Shown here: piece after piece, positions 1 to 8,511 of the stretch
How positions within the stretch are numbered: position 1 is the stretch's first letter
Layout of the letters: every line of letters starts with the position of its first letter
Assembly: GCF_040358985.1 (NCBI RefSeq)
Contig: NZ_CP132932.1
Coordinates: forward strand, 558,001-622,000
Direction: 5' to 3'
Length of the DNA stretch: 64,000 bases
DNA from: Tunturibacter empetritectus
Lineage (GTDB): Bacteria; Acidobacteriota; Terriglobia; Terriglobales; Acidobacteriaceae
Position numbers and translations under genes: made by a program
The notes under the pieces: generated by a model
What the model was told of the DNA's origin: nothing
The model's database searches: none
What the model saw: the letters and a program-made list of their open reading frames with translations, nothing else

Positions 1-500
1 ATGCGCTGTTCATCGAGCGCGGAGTCCTTCTCTGCCTGGGAGCGCATGGCCGCGATCTGGCTGTCCAGCTTGCTTAGGCGAGCTTCTACACTGTTCAACC
101 TGGCATTGGCATCTTCGGTCGCAGTGCGCGCATCCACGAGCTGCTTCTGAATCAATGTGCTCCGATTACGAAAGGTCTTCGGCAACGTCTTCGCCAGAAA
201 CCACCCTACGAGCGCGGCTAGAACTACAAAGTTGGCAACCGTAAACGCCGTAGCCGCCTGCTCCGCGTTCAAACCAACCTTCGCCCCAAGAGCGCGCACC
301 GTGGCCGAATGAAGGTACTTGTCGTTTTCGTCTTCTTCCTGTTGATTCTTCTCGGAGGACTGCGTCTCGGAGACGGCGGGCCGATCAGTGCCTGCGCTGG
401 GAGCACCTGCATCCTGTGCCTTCCCATGGCGTACTGGCGCGAAGAGAAATCCAAGCAAGAAAACAGCAGGCAAAAGCCTCTTCACAAAAGAATTCTTCAC
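1..500 (-). CDS. atpF: ATP synthase F0 subunit b, partial (C-terminus beyond window)
   Basis: Reading the minus strand from a GTG at 500 gives an open frame that leaves the window at position 1. About 166 codons are visible and the C-terminus is missing. The GTG overlaps the TGA of the upstream b-type gene as GTGA, which indicates translational coupling. The product starts with a basic, hydrophobic signal-like stretch (MKNSFVKRLLPAVFLLGF), followed by a polar Ser/Glu/Asp-rich segment. A membrane helix follows at about residues 95-115 (VANFVVLAALVGWFLAKTLP), then an Ala/Glu/Gln/Arg-rich helix typical of the peripheral stalk. The N-terminal leader before the usual single helix is longer than in E. 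coli AtpF. Assignment rests on architecture and on the adjacent b-type gene. Confidence 0.75.
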   Translation of the reverse strand, partial: MKNSFVKRLLPAVFLLGFLFAPVRHGKAQDAGAPSAGTDRPAVSETQSSEKNQQEEDENDKYLHSATVRALGAKVGLNAEQAATAFTVANFVVLAALVGWFLAKTLPKTFRNRSTLIQKQLVDARTATEDANARLNSVEARLSKLDSQIAAMRSQAEKDSALDEQR

Positions 501-964
501 TGCGCAACCTCCGCTGCCTGAACTCCAGCTGGAAGCACCGCATTGAGAACCCGCGAGCTTAACTCTTCGCTCATTCCTGCAATCTGCAGCCGCGCCTCAT
601 GAGCACTCTGCTCTATCTCCTGCTTGGCTCCATGAACTCGGTCCTGCGTCTGCTGACGGGCCTGGGCGAGTGCTGCCTCCCGCTCCGCATTCCACTGCTT
701 CAGCTTCTTATCGCGCATCTGGAAGATCTCAACCCTGGCGTGGCGCAACTTCTCTTCATAAGCCGCGGTCTCCGCCTCCGCTGCGGCAATCGCTCTCCGA
801 GCCTGCTCAAGAGCACCTGAGGTACGGGCGCGCCGCTCAGCCAGCACGCGATCCAGCGGACGTCGAACAATCAGCCCATAAGCCACCACCAGCAAGATAA
901 ACAAGACCATCGTCGGCACGGAGCCGAGCACAAGTCCACCGAGTTGATTCAGTATCTGATCCAT
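497..964 (-). CDS. atpF: ATP synthase F0 subunit b (b' type)
   Basis: 155 residues. One membrane helix at about residues 10-32 is followed by the motif RRPLDRVLAERR and a long Ala/Glu/Arg/Gln coiled coil, the normal plan of an F0 b subunit forming the peripheral stalk between F0 and F1. It lies first in a pair with a second b-type gene that overlaps it by 4 bases. Two tandem b genes suggest a b/b' heterodimer as in cyanobacteria and several other phyla. Subunits a and c are not just upstream, because hflX lies there, so the F0 genes appear split. ATG start at 964. Confidence 0.85.
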   Translation of the reverse strand: MDQILNQLGGLVLGSVPTMVLFILLVVAYGLIVRRPLDRVLAERRARTSGALEQARRAIAAAEAETAAYEEKLRHARVEIFQMRDKKLKQWNAEREAALAQARQQTQDRVHGAKQEIEQSAHEARLQIAGMSEELSSRVLNAVLPAGVQAAEVAQ

Positions 965-1327
965 GAATGGGGTCGGCCGGGGCCGCTTGAAAGTCCTGTC
1001 GTGAGCGGTCTCACACCGCTACTCTGTTCCAGAAATCACTGGCGCAGGCGCTGCATGATAGTTCGAGGTACACCTAGTTTTAGCAAAGCGGTTACAAGGG
1101 TGTCAACCAATCACCTGATGAATATCGGCCATCGTGAACGGTATTCGCACGTGGTTCACTCCCAAGCCCTTGAGCCAATTATTTGCACGTTTCCTTTGAC
1201 TTCCTCGGGCAAAGGACTAGACTTTGATGTACCACCTGGACCCTAAGCTCTGGGTCACATAGGTCGCGTGATTGGGGACACCACCTCCGCTCCCCGTCAG
1301 GCGGCCTATGCTAGTTAAGGGTGTCTT
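965..1327. other. Intergenic region between hflX and the ATP synthase genes
   Basis: 363 bases without a convincing coding frame. The part from about 1134 to 1310 holds several separate inverted repeats (see the ncRNA entry). The part nearest the ATP synthase gene (965-1130) probably carries its promoter and leader, but no clear minus-strand promoter could be picked by eye. The seven-base string gggtgtc occurs twice, near 1098 and 1319. Confidence 0.5.
1134..1310. ncRNA. Candidate structured RNA, strand undecided
   Basis: Four inverted repeats follow one another. They are GTGAAC/GTTCAC (1134-1139 with 1154-1159), CCTTTG/CAAAGG (1193-1198 with 1210-1215), GACCC/GGGTC (1239-1243 with 1252-1256), and an outer stem CATAGGTCGC/GCGGCCTATG (1258-1267 with 1301-1310, 9 of 10 pairs) enclosing a GGGGA/TCCCC stem. 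A sigma70-like promoter on the plus strand, TTGACT (1196-1201), 16 bases, TAGACT (1218-1223), would start a transcript near 1230 covering the last two structures. A 6S-like RNA would fit in size if the minus strand is used, but no family signature was recognised. It may also be leader structure of the ATP synthase operon. Confidence 0.3.
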
Positions 1328-2785
1328 CTATTCAATCGCCCGTTCCCGGAATCTTCTGAATCTGTTCAGCAATGAAGCGGGCCCTCGTGCCGTAACGTAG
1401 GCAAGATTTCCCTCGAAGCGCTTTCCCTCTACCACCGCCCCTGCCTCCAACGCCGCCAGTACGGCTCCCTCCGACTGCGGCAGACGAAACTGCATCTCAA
1501 TCAGCGGATCGACAACCAATGCAGCATCGATCGCTGCCAGCAGATGGTCCAGCCCCAGCTTTTTCAGTCCCGAGACCGCGATACTTCCGGGCGCTCCCAT
1601 GGGCATCCCTTCGTCATTCCCAACCAGGTCGATCTTGTTCAGCACCTCGATCACAGGCTTCTTCGAAACGTCCAACTCCGCCAGGACCTTCTCAACCTGA
1701 GTCTTCTGCTCATCCACCATGGGACTCGAAGCGTCGCGAATATGCAGCAGCAGCTCCGCGCGCTCTACCTCCTCCAGCGTCGCCCGAAAGCTGGTAACCA
1801 GCGTGTGCGGCAGGTTGCGAATAAATCCCACCGTATCCGACAGCAGAATCTTTCTCCGCGAAGGCAGCGTCAACTGACGCAGCTTGGGATCGAGCGTAGC
1901 AAACATCCGCGCAGACTCCAGCACTCCCGCCTCGGTCAGCGCATTGAACAGTGTGCTCTTCCCCGCATTCGTATAGCCCACCAGCGCAACCACAGGGACC
2001 GGCACCGCCTCTCTCCGCTGCCTTTGCTGCCTGCGAATTCGCCGCACTGACTCCAGCTGCTCCTTCACATGGTCGATGCGCAGATTGATCTTCCGTCGAT
2101 CCGTCTCCAGCTGCGTCTCACCCGGTCCACGGGTCCCGATGCCGCCGCCCAGCTGCGACATCGACTTCCCCCGCCCAGCCAGCCGGGGAAGCTGGTACTC
2201 CAGTTGTGCCAACTCCACCTGCAGCTGACCCTCCCGCGTCCGCGCGTGTCTTGCGAAGATATCCAGAATCAGCTGCGTTCGGTCGATGACCCGGCAAGGC
2301 AGCTTCGCCTCCAGGTTTCTCAGCTGCGACGGCGACAGATCGTGATCGAACAGAACCAGGTCAGCCCCGGTCGAGGCAATCACGCCCTCGATCTCCTCCA
2401 ACTTGCCTTGCCCCACCAGCGTCGCAGGATCTGGCCTCGGCCGCCGTTGAATGAGGGTCGCAGCCACCTCGGCTCCCGCGCTTCTCGCCAGCTCTTCAAA
2501 CTCCGCCAGCGAAGCATCGAAGTCAAGGTCAGCCACAGCCTTAGGCGCCACAGAAAGATCGAGGCCATCCAGCGCAGTACCAGCCGAGACCGCAGCTGCG
2601 GTCTTTGCCAGTCTCGCTGCAGCAGTCAGCTTGCGCCGCTCCCCGGTAAACTCCACTGCGACCAGAACGGCGCGCTCCGCCTGGGGCAGATCACCCCGCC
2701 CATGGCGCATCGCAGCCTCGTGCGCCTCCACCAGACTGCGCCTCGCAGGCTTCCTTCCATTCCTCTTTCCATCTTCAGTTGTCAA
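1328..2785 (-). CDS. hflX: GTPase HflX
   Basis: 485 residues. HflX is a translation-factor-class GTPase that binds the 50S subunit and splits stalled ribosomes. The HflX N-terminal domain carries VGQGKLEEI (about 124-132) and the conserved glycine-rich block [15 protein letters not shown] (213-227). The G domain follows: G1 GYTNAGKST (270-278), switch region FATLDP (295-300), G3 DTVG (317-320) and G4 NKID (383-386). It is about 60 residues longer than E. coli HflX at the N-terminus. It starts 3 bases after hfq ends, so the two are co-transcribed, the same hfq-hflX order as in many bacteria. The miaA gene often found with them is absent here. Confidence 0.95.
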   Translation of the reverse strand: MTTEDGKRNGRKPARRSLVEAHEAAMRHGRGDLPQAERAVLVAVEFTGERRKLTAAARLAKTAAAVSAGTALDGLDLSVAPKAVADLDFDASLAEFEELARSAGAEVAATLIQRRPRPDPATLVGQGKLEEIEGVIASTGADLVLFDHDLSPSQLRNLEAKLPCRVIDRTQLILDIFARHARTREGQLQVELAQLEYQLPRLAGRGKSMSQLGGGIGTRGPGETQLETDRRKINLRIDHVKEQLESVRRIRRQQRQRREAVPVPVVALVGYTNAGKSTLFNALTEAGVLESARMFATLDPKLRQLTLPSRRKILLSDTVGFIRNLPHTLVTSFRATLEEVERAELLLHIRDASSPMVDEQKTQVEKVLAELDVSKKPVIEVLNKIDLVGNDEGMPMGAPGSIAVSGLKKLGLDHLLAAIDAALVVDPLIEMQFRLPQSEGAVLAALEAGAVVEGKRFEGNLAYVTARGPASLLNRFRRFRERAIE

Positions 2786-2788
2786 CGG

Positions 2789-3109
2789 CTAGCGGCCTTG
2801 TGTCCCTGTCGCCTCTTGTACTGGCCCACCGGCAGGGGCTGAACCTACCGCCGCCCGCACCTCTGGCTTCGCATCACTCCGCACATCCCCATGCGCCCCT
2901 GCTCGCCCACTCACCACCGTCGAGATCGCATGTTTGAAGATCAGCTGTTCCTGGCTGTTGTTCTCCAGCAACACCGAGTACTTATCGAACGACCGAATCT
3001 TCCCTGTCAGCTTCACGCCGCTTACCAGGTAAATCGTGATCGGACTCTTATCTTTTCGCACTGTATTGAGAAAAGTATCCTGAATGTTCTGTGCCGGCTT
3101 TGATTCCAT
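2789..3109 (-). CDS. hfq: RNA chaperone Hfq
   Basis: 106 residues. The Sm fold spans about residues 8-68, with the Sm1 part [17 protein letters not shown] and the Sm2 signature FKHAIST (58-64), which forms the uridine-binding pore of the hexamer. Hfq pairs small RNAs with mRNAs and controls their stability. After residue 68 comes a roughly 38-residue Ala/Gly/Pro-rich tail without sequence conservation, as in other Hfq proteins with disordered C-termini. It lies directly upstream of hflX and divergent from the aminotransferase gene at 3356, so its promoter is in the 246-base gap 3110-3355. Confidence 0.95.
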   Translation of the reverse strand: MESKPAQNIQDTFLNTVRKDKSPITIYLVSGVKLTGKIRSFDKYSVLLENNSQEQLIFKHAISTVVSGRAGAHGDVRSDAKPEVRAAVGSAPAGGPVQEATGTQGR

Positions 3110-3355
3110 GGGGCCGATCTCCTTTATTCAAATGTTCATACTGCGATGAGGTTCTGCCGTGACCCATCGGCTTCAGAACAAAACTCAGCGCAAACGCCAA
3201 GTCTGAAGCCAAGACTGTCAACAATACGAGCATCGACGGCAATAATCAACCTGGCCCGTCACATGGTAGAGACGAACGCAATACTTCCTTAGACGCATTG
3301 CAAGACGGAACGGCAGTCTGGCGCAGTCTCCGCAGCGACATACGAACGATATACC

Positions 3356-4531
3356 ATGGCAGATGTGACCATCCGCAAGCCGCAACCCGTTCCAATGCTT
3401 GACTTCTCCCGCCAGTTCGCCGTCCTCCGGCAGGAGATCTTCGACTCCATCGAAGCCGTCTGCACGTCGCAGCACTTCATCCTTGGCCCCCAGGTCACCA
3501 GCTTCGAACACGCCGCCGCCACTGCCTGCGCAGCTCCTCACGCCATCGGCTGCGCCAGCGGCACCGACGCCATCTGGCTCGCTCTCGCCGCCGCAAACGT
3601 CGGCCCCGGCGACGCGGTCATCACCACCCCCTTCAGCTTCTTCGCCACTGTCAGCGCCATCCTCCGCTGCGGCGCCACACCTTTGCTGGCCGACATCGAC
3701 CCTGCCACCTTCAACCTCTCAGCCCCGGCCGTCGCGAAACTCCTCGACTCTCCCGTGGGCCGCAACGTCAAAGCCATCCTCCCCGTTCACCTCTACGGCC
3801 AGTGCGCCGATTGGGACGCATTCACCGCACTGAAACAAAACCACAAACTCCTGCTCATCGAAGATGCCGCCCAGGCCTTCGGAGCCACATGGAACGGAGT
3901 CCCCGCAGGAGCCCTTGGAGATGCAGCCGCCTTCAGCTTCTATCCCACAAAAAATCTAAGTGCCATGGGAGATGCCGGCCTCGTCACCACCACTTCCGCC
4001 GCAATCGACGATCATGCCCGCGTCCTCCGCGCCCACGGCATGCGCCGCCGCTACTATCACGAGGAGATCGGTTGGAACTCCCGCCTCGACTCCATTCAAG
4101 CCGCTGTCCTCGAGGTCAAACTCCGTTATCTGCCAAAGTGGAACCAGCAGCGCCGCGACCACGCTGCCCGCTACGACCAGCTCTTCCACAAAGCCAACCT
4201 CACCGCAGACAGCACAGCCAGTACCGACAAAGGCATCGTCCTCCCAATCACCGACCCGCGCGCCGGCCACGTCTTCCACCAGTACGTCATCCGCACACCC
4301 CGCCGCGACGAACTCCGCCAATACCTTACAGATCGAAAGATCGGCAGCGAGATCTACTACCCCGTCCCCTTGCATCTGCAGACCAGTCTCTCCTACCTCA
4401 GCTACAAGCAGGGCGACTTCCCCATCAGCGAAGCCGCTGCCGATGAAGTCCTGGCCCTCCCTATGTATCCCGAGCTACGCGAAGACGAGCAGCAAACCGT
4501 AGTCGACACGATAGCCAGCTTCTATCAGTAA
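3356..4531 (+). CDS. DegT/DnrJ/EryC1/StrS-family PLP aminotransferase
   Basis: 391 residues, full length for sugar aminotransferases that convert a nucleotide-bound ketosugar to an aminosugar with PLP and glutamate. The fold-type I signature is complete: ASGTDA (67-72) for cofactor phosphate contacts, HLYG (145-148), EDAAQ (169-173) with the PLP-stacking and ring-nitrogen residues, and FYPTKN with the Schiff-base lysine at about K199. It is monocistronic here, with hfq divergent on one side and a convergent lipoprotein gene on the other. The sugar substrate cannot be named because no nucleotide-sugar dehydratase or epimerase sits nearby. Confidence 0.88.
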   Translation: MADVTIRKPQPVPMLDFSRQFAVLRQEIFDSIEAVCTSQHFILGPQVTSFEHAAATACAAPHAIGCASGTDAIWLALAAANVGPGDAVITTPFSFFATVSAILRCGATPLLADIDPATFNLSAPAVAKLLDSPVGRNVKAILPVHLYGQCADWDAFTALKQNHKLLLIEDAAQAFGATWNGVPAGALGDAAAFSFYPTKNLSAMGDAGLVTTTSAAIDDHARVLRAHGMRRRYYHEEIGWNSRLDSIQAAVLEVKLRYLPKWNQQRRDHAARYDQLFHKANLTADSTASTDKGIVLPITDPRAGHVFHQYVIRTPRRDELRQYLTDRKIGSEIYYPVPLHLQTSLSYLSYKQGDFPISEAAADEVLALPMYPELREDEQQTVVDTIASFYQ

Positions 4532-4575
4532 AAACCTTCTTAGTCATCCGCGGAAGTCTGCACGCCAGACACACC

Positions 4576-5838
4576 CTACCGCTTCTTCTTGCCTCTTCCG
4601 CCCCTGCCCGCCGCAGCCTTCTTCTTCTCAGACACAGGCTCCGGATGAGCCTCCCCAGGCGCTGTTGTTCCAGGCTGAATCACTCGACGAACCAGATTGC
4701 CCTCCAGCCGATAGATCTTCATCACCGTCTTGCCCGGCACAATCGCACCCGTCACAGGATCAGGCACCACCGGCCCAGCCTCATCGGAGAGCACTCGATA
4801 CGAAAAGGTTGGCGCCGCAGTCGTAGCCGCCGGCAACTTGCCATAAGAATCGCTAGCCATCGTTACCGTGACCGGAAGATATCCTTCAATATTCCTGTCG
4901 CGAAACCCCGTCTCATAGCGATGCTTCTTTACATTCCACGTAAAGACGCGCACCTGATCGAAGTCATACGTCAGCCCTGCTTTATAAGGGCTCAGCACCG
5001 TCACGTAGATCGGAATATTCTTATCGTCCTGCTCGGCCTCCGGATCGTTCACCGTAGTAAGAATGTACGAACCGACAATCCTCTGTCCTTCGGAGTATCG
5101 CGTGATCGCGTCCGGCGCATCGACATCCATCATCCGGCTAAAGAGCCAGCCTGTATCGCCTTTGGAGTCACGCACCAACCACCAGTCTTCCATCACCGGA
5201 GGAGCGGGCTCGTCCGGCACTGCAGCAGCCGCGGCACCTTTCGCACTCTTTCCTGCAGCACCAGCCGCAGCCGCTGGAGTGGGAGGTGCAGCCTTCGCAA
5301 CCCGCGTTCCCGGCGGCAGAGGCTTTGCCAGCGTCGCGCGAGACAGCAGCTTCAGCTTCTCGCCCTCCGCCAGACGAAAGAACCTCTCCGTGTCGCGGCC
5401 CGGCTTGGCATGCATATAAACTTCGTCCCGCACCACCGCCGAGGCAACCACCGGGTCAGCCTTATGATCCTGCTTCAACTTCTCAAACTGATCGAAGACG
5501 TCCTGCGTCGCGACGACCTTCTCATCGATCCAGCCCTGCTCTCCCTTGGCTGTCTGAACCTTCACAAACCGCCGCCCGTGATCGAGCACTTCGAGCCGAT
5601 CGCCGTTCTCCACCGTAGCCGTGCGATTGGAGACCGCCGCCACCCGGTCGCGCAAGAACGTCTGCTTCGCCGTCACATACACATACTGAGCCGCCGGCTT
5701 AGGCCGCAGCCGCGAGCACCCGCTCCCGCCCGCCACCAAAAGCACCGAGACTGCCACGAGGCCGCAAATCCGTGAAAAGCACCGCACGAAACCGAATTGT
5801 CCAGAGGAAGAAACGATAGTCTTGAAACTCCGCGTCAC
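4576..5838 (-). CDS. SH3-domain lipoprotein, function unknown
   Basis: 420 residues. A signal segment (about 22-40) ends in a lipobox-like GGSGC with the candidate lipidated cysteine at 41. The first bacterial SH3-like domain is at about 52-110 (FLRDRVAAVSNRTATVENGD, then GEQGWIDEKVV). A second at about 135-245 is interrupted by an Ala/Pro/Lys-rich insert and ends with DWWLVRDSKGDTGWLF. The rest is a unique region with beta character, and the last 15 residues are Lys/Arg/Gly-rich. Bacterial SH3 domains usually bind peptidoglycan or envelope proteins, so an envelope role is likely, but the exact function is not recognised. Confidence 0.7.
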   Translation of the reverse strand: MTRSFKTIVSSSGQFGFVRCFSRICGLVAVSVLLVAGGSGCSRLRPKPAAQYVYVTAKQTFLRDRVAAVSNRTATVENGDRLEVLDHGRRFVKVQTAKGEQGWIDEKVVATQDVFDQFEKLKQDHKADPVVASAVVRDEVYMHAKPGRDTERFFRLAEGEKLKLLSRATLAKPLPPGTRVAKAAPPTPAAAAGAAGKSAKGAAAAAVPDEPAPPVMEDWWLVRDSKGDTGWLFSRMMDVDAPDAITRYSEGQRIVGSYILTTVNDPEAEQDDKNIPIYVTVLSPYKAGLTYDFDQVRVFTWNVKKHRYETGFRDRNIEGYLPVTVTMASDSYGKLPAATTAAPTFSYRVLSDEAGPVVPDPVTGAIVPGKTVMKIYRLEGNLVRRVIQPGTTAPGEAHPEPVSEKKKAAAGRGGRGKKKR

Positions 5839-5929
5839 GACACACTACTTCCACCATACTAACGGCGGCCTCGCTAAATCCATAACATCCAGGCATCAAC
5901 TCCTACACCACCGTCCCGGTCTGGAACAA

Positions 5930-7093
5930 CTAGTGTGTCAGCGCCACCGCGGCCGCCCCTGCAGGATCAGCGTCAGTAGCGATACTGGTCGCCGCGTCAA
6001 GCTTCCCCGGAGTCGTAATGTCGAAGCTGTACATCGTCAGATCCGGACTCCCACCCACCGATGCCGCCAGCAGATACTTTCCGGTTCGATCAATCCCCAG
6101 CGACTGCACCGACGTCCCGCTCTTATAGGGCGATCCGCTCAGCGGAGTCAACGATAAAGCCGAAGGGGTAGTCCCAGCGACAATCGTGTATCCAGAGATC
6201 GTGCCATCAGTACGATTCGCCGCATAGGCGTAAGTGCCCGTACTATCCAGCACGACGGACATGGTTCCGTTCCCCGCTGCAAATGGCGACCCCGTAACCG
6301 AATTCAACACGCCTCCAGACCCGATCGTGTAGACGGCGACTCCCCCGCTGGTCCCACTTCGCGCAATGTAGAGATAAGCCGTCTTGGGATCGATCGCCAG
6401 CCCAACATCACCTGTGCTCGCATCTACGTTAGCCAGACTCTGGCTCTGCACCGCAGTACCAGTAGCTGTGTCGAACGTAAACACGACGTCTCCGCCGGTT
6501 CCAAGTGCCGCAAAGATCAGCGTCCCATCCGGCGACACCTTCACCATCGAAGGGTGCCAGGTCCCCGCCCCAGCATGAAGCGAATACGCAGGCGACCCCA
6601 CGTCACTCAACGCTCCCGTCGAAGAGTTGATCTGGTAGACATCCAATTGCTGCGTAAAACTATCCAGCGCAATCAGCCATTGCCCATCCGGCGAAACCGC
6701 CAGCGAGGCCGCAGTCACAAGATTCTGCACTGCGCCAGCTGCCGGAGTGCTCAAAGATCCATTCGCGTTGATCAGATACAGGCTGAGCGACGCTTGTCCC
6801 GCGATGTAAAGAAACGCATCATTCGGAGTTACAACCTCCGCAAAGGGTTGCGACCCAAGCGCGACCGGCGAGTTACTCACCGCAGTCAAGGTCGCAGTCC
6901 CCACTGCGAATCCACTCACAGACTTCGTCGTCTGATTCACCACATATACCTGGTTCCCACCCGCTCCGGTCCCGCCACCACCAGAGTTGTCGACCGGGGG
7001 AAAGAATCCCGTACACCCGGTGAAAACAGGCAGCATCAGCGCAGCGCCCGCCACAGCCCAACGCCGCAAACTTCCCCATCGTTCCATCGTCAC
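5930..7093 (-). CDS. Beta-propeller (lactonase-like/YVTN) lipoprotein
   Basis: 387 residues. The lipobox FTGC places the lipidated cysteine at about 27, followed by a Gly-rich linker. The remainder consists of repeated four-strand units with phrases such as VYVVNQTTKSVSGF, DAFLYIAG, SPDGQWLIALDS, KTAYLYIARS and GTYAYAANRTDGTISGY. This is the pattern of seven-bladed propellers of the 6-phosphogluconolactonase/YVTN type. Acidobacteria carry many such secreted propellers, mostly of unknown role. Enzyme activity cannot be assumed. The gene is divergent from the M28 peptidase gene at 7174. Confidence 0.75.
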   Translation of the reverse strand: MTMERWGSLRRWAVAGAALMLPVFTGCTGFFPPVDNSGGGGTGAGGNQVYVVNQTTKSVSGFAVGTATLTAVSNSPVALGSQPFAEVVTPNDAFLYIAGQASLSLYLINANGSLSTPAAGAVQNLVTAASLAVSPDGQWLIALDSFTQQLDVYQINSSTGALSDVGSPAYSLHAGAGTWHPSMVKVSPDGTLIFAALGTGGDVVFTFDTATGTAVQSQSLANVDASTGDVGLAIDPKTAYLYIARSGTSGGVAVYTIGSGGVLNSVTGSPFAAGNGTMSVVLDSTGTYAYAANRTDGTISGYTIVAGTTPSALSLTPLSGSPYKSGTSVQSLGIDRTGKYLLAASVGGSPDLTMYSFDITTPGKLDAATSIATDADPAGAAAVALTH

Positions 7094-7173
7094 AAAGCCT
7101 CTCTTCTATCTTCGCAGCAGCCACAGCCAACGCAGAATTAATTCAATAAAAACGTTCCTCTATAATTTTCGCA

Positions 7174-8250
7174 ATGCAACCCTCGAAGCTTTTCCATCTT
7201 CTGCCCTTGGCCGCAATACTGCTCGCACAAACTCTTCCCTCCAAAGCACAATCGCAGCCCTCTCACCCTTTCGACGCAACAGCTCGACAAACAGTATCGC
7301 TCTCCTTTGCACTGCAACAGGAAGTTCACGCAGATATGAACTTCCTGGCCGACGATGAGCTTCACGGCCGCGGCTCAGCCACACGCGATGAGCATATTGC
7401 CGCCCTCTTCGTGGCCTCTCAACTTCAGTCCCTCGGCCTTGAGCCCGGCGGAGACAACGGTACCTTTCTCCAGAAGTCAGCTCTCCCCGATCCCCTGCCC
7501 GCAAGAACTCAGCAGCGCCTCGCCAAGTTTCAGGACGTCCCCCGCAAAGAGACCTGGAACGCCATCGCCATCCTGCTCGGAACCACTGCACCCAATGAGG
7601 TCATCCTCCTCACCGCGCACCTCGATCACCTCGGCATCGGTCCCGCCAACGCCGCCGGCGACACCAACTACAACGGAGCCGACGACGACGCATCCGGCAC
7701 CACCGCAGTCCTGGCACTGGCCCACATCCTCGCCACCGGCCCGCGACCCAAACGCACCATCGTCTTCGCACTCTTCGGCTCAGAAGAACTCGGCGGCTTC
7801 GGCAACCGTGCCTTCCTCGCCCACCCGCCCGTGCCATTGGCCAGCATCGTCGCCAACCTCGAGTTCGAGATGATCGGCCGCCCCGACCCGGTCGTCCCCG
7901 CCGGAACCCTCTGGCTCACCGGCTTCGATCGCTCCAACCTTGGCCCAGAACTGGCAAAGCACGGTGCCCACCTGGTCAACGACCCTCACCCCAAAGAAAA
8001 CTTCTTCCGCCGCTCCGACAACTACGCGCTGGCTCAGCAAGGCATCGTCGCTCAAACCGTCTCGAGCTACGGCCTGCACAAGGACTACCATCAGCCCAGC
8101 GACGAGATCCGCACCATCGACTTCACCCACATGACCAACGCCATCGCCTCTATGGTCAACCCCATCCGCTGGCTGGCCGACACCTCGTGGAAGCCCGAGT
8201 GGCTCCCAGGCCATAAACCCGACGCCAACCCCACCGCCCCAACGCCGTAA
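7174..8250 (+). CDS. Secreted M28-family zinc metallopeptidase
   Basis: 358 residues with a cleavable signal peptide (about 1-25, ending SKAQS). The M28 two-zinc site is visible: H149 and D151 in TAHLDHLG, an Asp in NGADDDASG (about 170-172), the catalytic Glu pair in GSEELGG (204-205), an acidic ligand in LEFEMIG (about 230-232) and a His in KDYHQPSDE (306). These enzymes are co-catalytic zinc aminopeptidases acting in the periplasm or outside the cell. The stop codon lies only 3 bases before a family A palindromic repeat. Confidence 0.88.
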   Translation: MQPSKLFHLLPLAAILLAQTLPSKAQSQPSHPFDATARQTVSLSFALQQEVHADMNFLADDELHGRGSATRDEHIAALFVASQLQSLGLEPGGDNGTFLQKSALPDPLPARTQQRLAKFQDVPRKETWNAIAILLGTTAPNEVILLTAHLDHLGIGPANAAGDTNYNGADDDASGTTAVLALAHILATGPRPKRTIVFALFGSEELGGFGNRAFLAHPPVPLASIVANLEFEMIGRPDPVVPAGTLWLTGFDRSNLGPELAKHGAHLVNDPHPKENFFRRSDNYALAQQGIVAQTVSSYGLHKDYHQPSDEIRTIDFTHMTNAIASMVNPIRWLADTSWKPEWLPGHKPDANPTAPTP

Positions 8251-8253
8251 AAC

Positions 8254-8445
8254 GTCCTGCCGGACGGGCTCGCTGCGCGCGAAGCGGTCACTTCGTGACG
8301 CGTATACCGGTCTTGGAGAGATGAATCTCGAGGTTCTCCCGTTGGTCGAAATTTATCTCTCCCCCGACCAACGGGAGGACCAGCCGAAGGGGTATACAAG
8401 TCACGAAGTGACCGCCCTCCGCGCAGGAGGCCCGTCCGGCAGGAC
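8254..8445. repeat. Family A nested palindromic repeat, copy A1 (full)
   Basis: 192 bases bounded by 16-base perfect inverted ends, GTCCTGCCGGACGGGC and its complement. Each arm holds three small hairpins: GTCC-TGCC-GGAC, a variable stem around the loop TGCGC, and GTCAC-TTC-GTGAC followed by CGTATACC or its variant. Stems here are TCGC/GCGA on the left and CCTCC/GGAGG on the right. In the centre CTCCCGTTGGTCG pairs with CGACCAACGGGAG. It sits between the convergent M28 peptidase and catalase genes. Spurious open frames run through it. Confidence 0.9.
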
Positions 8446-8455
8446 ATAGTCTTTT

Positions 8456-8492
8456 AAAAGAAAAAGAGCGGCCCGCAAAGGGCCGCCTCTTT
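8456..8492 (-). terminator. Rho-independent terminator of katA
   Basis: GCGGCCC (8468-8474) pairs with GGGCCGC (8480-8486) around a GCAAA loop. On the minus strand the stem is followed by a T-run (complement of 8461-8465), so it ends the perR-katA transcript 20-50 bases after the katA stop. Confidence 0.85.
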
Positions 8493-8511
8493 ATGTAACT
8501 AAATTAGTTAC

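Noticed and set aside
269..454. Minus-strand frame of 61 codons inside the partial atpF gene
   Set aside because: It runs in another frame of the atpF coding region, which explains the same DNA with a stalk-type product.
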